Below are positions 58,994-64,000 of a DNA stretch of 64,000 nt, piece by piece. Within the stretch, counting starts at the first letter, position 1. Every line of letters begins with the position of its first letter. The notes beneath the pieces are model-generated. The model was not told where the DNA came from, did not search any database, and saw nothing but the letters and a program-made list of their open reading frames with translations. Origin of the DNA: Pseudomonas putida (GTDB lineage: Bacteria; Pseudomonadota; Gammaproteobacteria; Pseudomonadales; Pseudomonadaceae); assembly GCF_003228315.1 (NCBI RefSeq), contig NZ_CP029693.1, forward strand, positions 1,364,001 to 1,428,000, given 5' to 3'. A program made the position numbers and the translations under genes.

Positions 58994-60400
58994 TTAGCGA
59001 ACGGCCACGGCCTGGGTGGTGGCATCGTTGAAGTCGAACACCTTGCCGCCTTGGGCCGACGCGTACTGCTGGGCCTGGCCCTTGAGCAGAAACGCGCTGA
59101 GCCGCCCTTTCGCATCGCTGGCAAACCACGCCTGATCCGCCAGCAATTTGATCCCGCTGTCGCTCGCCTGGGCATACACCGCACGGATGTTCTTGCCTTC
59201 CTGCTTGAGGCTGGCCAATGCGGTGAACGCTGCTTCTGCCGAGGCGTATTGACGGACTTTCGGCTCGCCACGCACCCAGATTTCCGCCACGTGGCTGAAA
59301 TCGGTGATGGCTTTGCCGGTCGAGGCATCTACTGCCTTGAGCGGGGTTTGTGCGTAGTTGGCCAACTGCGCCGTGTAGTCCAGGTTCGAGGCCTTGAACG
59401 CGGCGCGGATGTACCGGTCGTCGATGAAGCTGTTCAGGTCGAGGCCGCGATCGGCTTTCTTCAGCAGCTTCAGGGTGTCGATGGCGGTGCCGACGGCCTG
59501 GCGGTATTCCGGTTTCCAGGTCAGGTCGCGGGTCTGCACGCCCAGCGGGCCGTGGAACAGGTAGTTGACCTCGGCATCGACCCCGGTGACCTTGGCGATC
59601 AGCTCGCTGTACTTCTCAGGTTCGGCGGCGAGCAACTGGTTGGCCTCTATGCTGGCGCGCAGGTAGGCGACGACGATTTCCGGGTATTTTTTCGCGTAAC
59701 TCTGGTCGACCAGCGCGCCGTGGAAAGTCGGTGCGCCGGCCTGGGAGCCGTCGAAGATCTTGCGCGCGAAACCACGGCTCGGGAACAGTTCGGCGAAGGG
59801 TACGAAGTCGGCGTGGGCGTCGATCTTGCCGGCCTGCAACGCGGAACCTGCGACCTCCGGCGGCTGGGCGATGATGTTCACGTCTTTCTGCGGATCCCAG
59901 CCCTGGGCCGCCACGGCCCGCAGCAACATGCCGTGGGCGGTGGACGCGAACGGCACGGAAATGGTCTTGCCCTTCAACTCCGCCAGCGACTGCACGCCCG
60001 AGGCGCTCGGCACCACGATACCGTTGCCGCTGCCCTTGGTGCTGCCCGACAGCACGCTGATGAACAGGCTGTGCTTGCCCGCCGCTTCGAACGCCACACC
60101 GTTGAACGAGCCGGGGAAGTCGGCCATGGCACCGAAGTCGAGCTTGCCGGCGACCATCTCGTTGGTCAGCGGCGCGCCGCTGGTGAAGTTCTTCCACTGC
60201 ACGTCGTACTCGGCGTCCTTGTACTGGCCGTCGTGGGGCAGGTATTTGTCCAGCAGGCCCAGTTCGCGGATCAACAGGCCGCCGGCGGCGCAGTTGATGG
60301 TGGTGTCCTGGGTGCCGATGGCGATGCGGATGGTTTCGGCCGAGGCCGACAGGGTGAAGGAAGCCAGTACCAGACCGGCGATAGCGGTGCGCAAGAACAT
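58994..60400 (-). CDS. NitT/TauT-type periplasmic binding protein
   Basis: A 468-residue binding protein, longer than the 330 or so usual for TauA/SsuA, with a signal peptide (1-21, ending ASA-E). The opening RIAIGTQDTTINCAAGG and the central MADFPGSFNGVAFE segment place it in the NMT1/TauA-like superfamily. Ligand unknown; nitrogen- or sulfur-containing small molecules are typical. ATG at 60400 has GAGGGG upstream; an earlier ATG at 60421 is disfavoured. Confidence 0.88.
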   Translation of the reverse strand: MFLRTAIAGLVLASFTLSASAETIRIAIGTQDTTINCAAGGLLIRELGLLDKYLPHDGQYKDAEYDVQWKNFTSGAPLTNEMVAGKLDFGAMADFPGSFNGVAFEAAGKHSLFISVLSGSTKGSGNGIVVPSASGVQSLAELKGKTISVPFASTAHGMLLRAVAAQGWDPQKDVNIIAQPPEVAGSALQAGKIDAHADFVPFAELFPSRGFARKIFDGSQAGAPTFHGALVDQSYAKKYPEIVVAYLRASIEANQLLAAEPEKYSELIAKVTGVDAEVNYLFHGPLGVQTRDLTWKPEYRQAVGTAIDTLKLLKKADRGLDLNSFIDDRYIRAAFKASNLDYTAQLANYAQTPLKAVDASTGKAITDFSHVAEIWVRGEPKVRQYASAEAAFTALASLKQEGKNIRAVYAQASDSGIKLLADQAWFASDAKGRLSAFLLKGQAQQYASAQGGKVFDFNDATTQAVAVR

Positions 60401-60532
60401 GGGTGTATCCCCTCGAATCATTTATAGGATGTTCGTCTCCGCCACGATCAGGGCGTGGTGGGAAACGAGGGGTGTTTTGAAGCGGGCGTCCGGGGGTGGC
60501 CGGATGGCGTTTTGGGGTTGTCACAAAACCTA

Positions 60533-60622
60533 TGTAGGAGCGAGCCTGCTCGCGATAGCGATGGCACATCCAACATCTCATTGCCTGAACTACTGCAATC
60601 GCGAGCAGGCTCGCTCCTACAG
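60533..60622. repeat. REP pair inside the AprAB-like cluster
   Basis: Facing copies between the ferredoxin gene and the binding-protein gene. Confidence 0.85.
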
Positions 60623-60632
60623 AGACTGTGTT

Positions 60633-60878
60633 TCAGCGCAATAAATATGGGATGTCGACTTTCACCGCCCCCGTCGGGCAATCCTTTTCACAGGGCATGC
60701 AATACCAGCATTCATCGAACGCCATGTAGGCCTTTTGCGTGGCCGGGTTGATCGCCAGCAGGTCCATCGGGCAGACGTCGACGCACACGGTGCAGCCTTT
60801 GTGGGCGATGCAAAGGTCCTCGTCGACCGTGACCGGCGCGTTGGAGCGGAAGAAGATTTCCTGGGGTTGATAGGCCAT
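60633..60878 (-). CDS. Two-cluster ferredoxin (AprB-like)
   Basis: An 81-residue ferredoxin with two [4Fe-4S] motifs: CIAHKGCTVCVDVCP (the first Cys-x5-Cys spacing is wider than standard) and CWYCMPCEKDCP. This architecture resembles the beta subunit of adenylylsulfate reductase. It should pass electrons to or from the flavoprotein encoded 25 bases upstream. ATG at 60878 has AAAGAG upstream; a longer open frame to 60959 overlaps the flavoprotein gene. Confidence 0.88.
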   Translation of the reverse strand: MAYQPQEIFFRSNAPVTVDEDLCIAHKGCTVCVDVCPMDLLAINPATQKAYMAFDECWYCMPCEKDCPTGAVKVDIPYLLR

Positions 60879-60903
60879 TTCGCGGTCTCTTTGTGGGTAA
60901 GGC

Positions 60904-62634
60904 TCAGGCCGCAAAGGCGCCGACACGCAGCCGGTCGTAGGCCTGCATTTCTTCGGCATCGAGCGGGATGATGTAAGGCTCGACGGCTTTCTTGAAGCTG
61001 GTCATCGCACCGTTTTCGTCCTTCTTCAGGTGGCAATGGCAGAACCAGTCGCTGTCGTTGCGCTGCGGATGGTCGACCCGATAGTGGTACAGGCCCCAGC
61101 GGCTCTCGGCGCGGAACAACGAGGCGCGGGCGGCCATTTCCGCGCAGTCGCGGATCATGCTCACTTCCATGGCGCGCATCAGTTCGTGAGCGTTGTGAGC
61201 CTTGATCTGATCGAGATCGCGCTGGATGTCACTGAAGCGTTGCAGGCCGATCTGCATCTTCTTGGTCACTTTCGGCGGTTGCAGGTAGTCGTTCACAAAA
61301 CGGCGCAGCTTGTACTCGACCTGGGCCGGTGGCAGGCCGTGTTCGCGGTCCAGTGGTGCGTAGACGCGCTGCTTTTCGGTTTCGATCTGCTGCGCATCCA
61401 GCGCCGAGAAGTCGCGCCCGGTGACAAAATCCGCCGCGTTGTTACCGGCAAACCAGCCATAGGTGAACGCACCGAGCATGTAGTTGTGCGGCACCGCCGC
61501 CATGTCACCGGCTGAGTACAAACCCTTGACCGAGGTCTCGGCCTTCTCGTTGACCCACACTCCGGACGCCGAGTGCCCGCTGCAAAAGCCGATTTCGGAG
61601 ATGTGCATCTCGACCATCTGCGTGCGGTAGTCGGTGCCGCGATTGGCGTGGAACTGGCCACGACTGGGGCGTTCGTTGCTGTGCAAAATCTCCTCGATGT
61701 TCTGGATGGTTTCCTCGGCCAGGTGATCGAGCTTGAGGAACACCGGGCCGTTGCCGCTTTCCAGTTCCTGGTGGAACTCCCACATCATCTGGCCGCTCCA
61801 GTAGTCGCACTCGATGAAGCGTTCGCCCTTGTTGTTGGCGGTGTAGCCGCCCAGGGGACCGGTGACGTAGGCGCAGGCCGGGCCGTTGTAATCCTTGATC
61901 AGCGGGTTGATCTGGAAGCATTCCAGGTTCGCCAGCTCGGCACCGGCGTGATAGGCCATGGCGTAGCCGTCGCCGGCGTTGGTCGGGTTTTCGTAGGTGC
62001 CCATCAAATAACCCGAGGACGGCAGGCCCAAGCGCCCGGCGGCGCCGCAGGCGAGGATCACCGCCTTGGCCTTGATCACATGGAAATCGGCGGTGCGGCA
62101 ATCGAAGCCCATCACGCCGTTGACCGCGCCCTCTTCATCCTTGAGCAAGCGGGTGCAGACCAGGCGATTGGTAATGCTGACCCGTGCCCGCTTCAGCTGG
62201 CGGTACAGGACTTTCTTGATGTCATGGCCTTCGGGCATCGGCAGCACATAGGCGCCCATGTGGTGGACCTTTTTCACCGCGTAGTCGCCAGTCTCGTCCT
62301 TCTCGAATTTCACGCCCCAGCGGTCCAGTTGCTCGATCGTCTCGAAGCTGTGGGTGGCATAGGCGTACACCGCCGCCTGATTGACGATGCCGTCGTTGGC
62401 GATGGTGATTTCCTTGGTGTACTGCTCGGGCGTCGAGTGGCCGGGAATGATCGCGTTGTTCAGGCCGTCCATGCCCATGCTGATCGCGCCGCTGCGCTTG
62501 ACGTTGGCCTTGTCGATCAACAGCACCCGCAGGTCGCGGTTCTTCTCCTTGGCCTTGATCGCGGCCATGGGACCTGCGGTACCGCCGCCGATGACGACGA
62601 TGTCGTATTCCTGTTCAACGGTGTTGCGTGTCAT
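60904..62634 (-). CDS. AprA/fumarate-reductase-like flavoprotein
   Basis: A 576-residue FAD protein of the succinate dehydrogenase/fumarate reductase/adenylylsulfate reductase superfamily. The dinucleotide-binding motif is YDIVVIGGGTAGP; KRSGAISMGMDGLNN, the GYAMAYHAGAEL segment and SAGDMAAVPH follow. No signal peptide, so it works in the cytosol. With the neighbouring ferredoxin it resembles AprAB, but no ATP sulfurylase or Qmo genes lie here, so dissimilatory sulfate reduction is not implied. I prefer ATG 62634 (AAGGGG seven bases upstream) over ATG 62640. Substrate unknown. Confidence 0.85.
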   Translation of the reverse strand: MTRNTVEQEYDIVVIGGGTAGPMAAIKAKEKNRDLRVLLIDKANVKRSGAISMGMDGLNNAIIPGHSTPEQYTKEITIANDGIVNQAAVYAYATHSFETIEQLDRWGVKFEKDETGDYAVKKVHHMGAYVLPMPEGHDIKKVLYRQLKRARVSITNRLVCTRLLKDEEGAVNGVMGFDCRTADFHVIKAKAVILACGAAGRLGLPSSGYLMGTYENPTNAGDGYAMAYHAGAELANLECFQINPLIKDYNGPACAYVTGPLGGYTANNKGERFIECDYWSGQMMWEFHQELESGNGPVFLKLDHLAEETIQNIEEILHSNERPSRGQFHANRGTDYRTQMVEMHISEIGFCSGHSASGVWVNEKAETSVKGLYSAGDMAAVPHNYMLGAFTYGWFAGNNAADFVTGRDFSALDAQQIETEKQRVYAPLDREHGLPPAQVEYKLRRFVNDYLQPPKVTKKMQIGLQRFSDIQRDLDQIKAHNAHELMRAMEVSMIRDCAEMAARASLFRAESRWGLYHYRVDHPQRNDSDWFCHCHLKKDENGAMTSFKKAVEPYIIPLDAEEMQAYDRLRVGAFAA

Positions 62635-62636
62635 GG

Positions 62637-63383
62637 TCATGCCCCTTTTTGCCGGTCGATCCGCAGGCGGTACTGGAAGGCATCGCCACGGTAGTAGAGG
62701 TGTTCGAAGTCCAGCGGCAGGCCGGCGGCGTCGTGGGTCAGACGCTCTATGCGCATGATCGGCGAGCCGGCTTCGACGTTCAGCGCCTGGGTCAGGTCGC
62801 TGTCGGCCAGCACCGCGTCGATGGCCAGGTCGGCGTGACCGAGGGCCAGGCCGCAGTCGTTTTCCAGGATCAGGAAAATGTCGCGGGTGACCAGGTCGGC
62901 CTTCTCCAGACGCTCGCCGATGGCCTTGGGCAGGTAGGTGATCTCCAGCGAAATCGGCTCGCGATTGATCAAACGCACCCGCTTGATCTGCGCCACGGTC
63001 TCGCCTTCGGCCACCTGCAAACGCTCGGCGACCAGCTTGTCGGCGGCGATGAACTTGAAGCTGCGCAGGCGGTTGATCACCTCGTAGCCGCGGCCAGTCA
63101 TGGACTCGGCCAGGCCTTGCAGGGTGCTGACATTCTGGAAGGTCTTGGGCTTAGCGACGAAGGTGCCCTTGCCGTGGATCTTGAAGATCAGCCCTTCCTT
63201 TTGCAGGTCGCCCAAGGCCTGGCGCACGGTGATGCGGCTGACCTTGAACAGCGCGCCAAGCTCGCTTTCCGAAGGCATCTGGCTGTCTTGCGGGTATTCG
63301 CCGTCGAGGATGCGGGCGCGCAGCAAGTCTCGTAGCTGGGTATGCAGCGGAACGCTGCCAAGGGAGAGAACGTTATCGGTCAT
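62637..63383 (-). CDS. GntR-family (HutC/UTRA) regulator
   Basis: A 248-residue regulator: winged helix (residues 12-76; MPSESELGALFKVSRITVRQAL) and a UTRA effector-binding domain of the HutC type (about 95-235). It is the first gene of the AprAB-like cluster; its stop overlaps the flavoprotein ATG region (ATGA at 62637-62640 for the upstream ATG). A large inverted repeat lies just before its start, suggesting autoregulation. Effector presumably the imported compound or derivative. Confidence 0.92.
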   Translation of the reverse strand: MTDNVLSLGSVPLHTQLRDLLRARILDGEYPQDSQMPSESELGALFKVSRITVRQALGDLQKEGLIFKIHGKGTFVAKPKTFQNVSTLQGLAESMTGRGYEVINRLRSFKFIAADKLVAERLQVAEGETVAQIKRVRLINREPISLEITYLPKAIGERLEKADLVTRDIFLILENDCGLALGHADLAIDAVLADSDLTQALNVEAGSPIMRIERLTHDAAGLPLDFEHLYYRGDAFQYRLRIDRQKGA

Positions 63384-63386
63384 CTG

Positions 63387-63420
63387 AGATCACTTGTTAT
63401 AACGAGTTATGACGTGATCT
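63387..63420. promoter_or_regulatory. Candidate operator of the HutC-type regulator
   Basis: AGATCAC (63387-63393) and GTGATCT (63414-63420) form a perfect inverted repeat centred on GTTATAAC and GAGTTATGAC, with GT-TA-TA-AC spacing typical of HutC-type operators. It lies 4 bases before the regulator ATG. Confidence 0.5.
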
Positions 63421-63484
63421 TAGGGTTCTAAGGATGGGTTGAGAAATATTGTTTGGATATAAGGTTAGATACGCGGCGCTGTTC

Positions 63485-63572
63485 CCTGTAGGAGCGAGCC
63501 TGCTCGCGATGGCGGTCCGACATTGATGTTGGATGTGCCGGCGTCATCGCGAGCAGGCTCGCTCCCACAGGT
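63485..63572. repeat. REP pair (GAGC core)
   Basis: Facing copies between the oxidoreductase fragment and the HutC-type regulator gene. Confidence 0.85.
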
Positions 63573-64000
63573 TCAGTGGCGTTTGAGGATTTGGTCCATG
63601 ACCCAATCGGTTTTCAGCGCCTGTTCCGCCACCGCCGGATGCCGCGCTTGACCACGAATATGAGCGTTCATGCCCATTACGTGATGCCATTGGATGTGCT
63701 CATGGTTGGCGATGGTCAGGCTGAGCTGTTCATCGGCATCAAGCTGCACCGGATGCTCGTCGAACACCGAAAAACTGATCCGGCCCTTGCTACCGATCAC
63801 CTCGACCCGATCTTCCCGGCGATCAGCGACAAAGTTCCAGCAGCCCATGCCCAGCGCCCCACCGGCAAACCGCCAGCTGGCGCTGACGGCATCTTCGGCG
63901 GCATACAGCCCGGCTTGCCGCGCAGTAATCCCGGCCACTTCTTCGATATCGCCCAGCAGGTACTGGAACAGGTCGAAGCCATGGCTGGCCAGGTCCGCAA
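63573..64000 (-). CDS. Gfo/Idh/MocA-type oxidoreductase, C-terminal part
   Basis: The last 142 codons of a gene that continues beyond the right edge of the window. The reading frame is open to position 64000; DLASHGFDLFQYLLGDIEEV near the edge is the D-x3-H-x2-D-x6-G segment typical of the C-terminal domain of NAD(P)-dependent Gfo/Idh/MocA oxidoreductases. A GTG at 63938 is internal and not the start. Substrate cannot be told. Confidence 0.8.
   Translation of the reverse strand, partial: ADLASHGFDLFQYLLGDIEEVAGITARQAGLYAAEDAVSASWRFAGGALGMGCWNFVADRREDRVEVIGSKGRISFSVFDEHPVQLDADEQLSLTIANHEHIQWHHVMGMNAHIRGQARHPAVAEQALKTDWVMDQILKRH

Noticed and set aside
58835..60427. 530-codon frame antisense to the NitT/TauT binding protein
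   Set aside because: Begins in a REP element and mirrors a protein with a clear signal peptide and fold.
60633..62634. Dissimilatory adenylylsulfate reductase
   Set aside because: Only the AprA- and AprB-like subunits are present; no sat, qmo or dsr genes are nearby and the neighbours are an importer and HEAT/DUF971 genes.

Overview
The window looks like chromosomal DNA of a Pseudomonas of the fluorescens lineage. This is inferred from the GC-rich coding style, the CysI-DUF934 pair, the lexA2-imuA-imuB-dnaE2 SOS cassette, the cti and metH genes, and about twenty copies of the short palindromic repeat family with core GGGAGCGAGCCTGCTCGC that sits in most intergenic gaps. I see no rRNA, tRNA, transposase, prophage or CRISPR array. 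Over fifty genes are supported. Many large open frames on opposite strands are GC-driven shadows and are left out.

Layout. 1-2.7 kb: a cobalamin riboswitch followed by cbtB, cbtA, cobE and cobM (cobalt uptake and corrin-ring synthesis). 2.7-9.7 kb: nfuA (Fe-S carrier), cti (periplasmic fatty-acid cis/trans isomerase) and metH (B12-dependent methionine synthase). 9.9-13.9 kb: a DUF2970 membrane protein, an orphan periplasmic binding protein, an uncatalogued 37-aa membrane protein and the sulfite reductase cysI with its DUF934 partner. 13.9-17.8 kb: a 1304-aa leucine-rich-repeat effector-like protein whose C-terminal NEL-like domain seems to lack the catalytic cysteine. 18-25 kb: sohB, a histidine phosphatase, an SCP2 protein, a LysR regulator, a fatty-acid hydroxylase fused to an SRPBCC domain next to an SMP-30-type lactonase, and small stress-type proteins (53 aa, YdcH, DUF4142).

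25.3-30.7 kb: a six-gene stressosome operon (RsbR, RsbS, RsbT, an ATPase-PP2C fusion, a histidine kinase and a hybrid kinase) with no sigma-B, RsbV or RsbW in sight. 30.8-35.7 kb: a UvrA-like ABC ATPase and another hybrid sensor kinase. 35.9-44.1 kb: a GntR-regulated catabolic locus with a PotABCD-type ABC transporter, two amidohydrolases and a flavin reductase-like protein. 44.2-46.0 kb: a CsgG-DUF4810-DUF799 lipoprotein trio. 46.4-52.1 kb: the SOS mutagenesis cassette dnaE2-imuB-imuA-lexA2 with a GTAC-N4-GTAC operator at the lexA2 start. 52.3-55.9 kb: a LysR regulator divergent from a YtcJ-type amidohydrolase and a TorF-type porin.

56-63.4 kb: the locus I find most intriguing. A HutC-type GntR regulator heads an eight-gene same-strand cluster: an AprA/fumarate-reductase-like flavoprotein, an AprB-like two-cluster ferredoxin, a NitT/TauT-type ABC transporter (binding protein, permease, ATPase), a HEAT-repeat protein and a DUF971 protein. 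The genes form a coherent import-and-redox system whose substrate I cannot name. The window ends inside a Gfo/Idh/MocA-type oxidoreductase gene.
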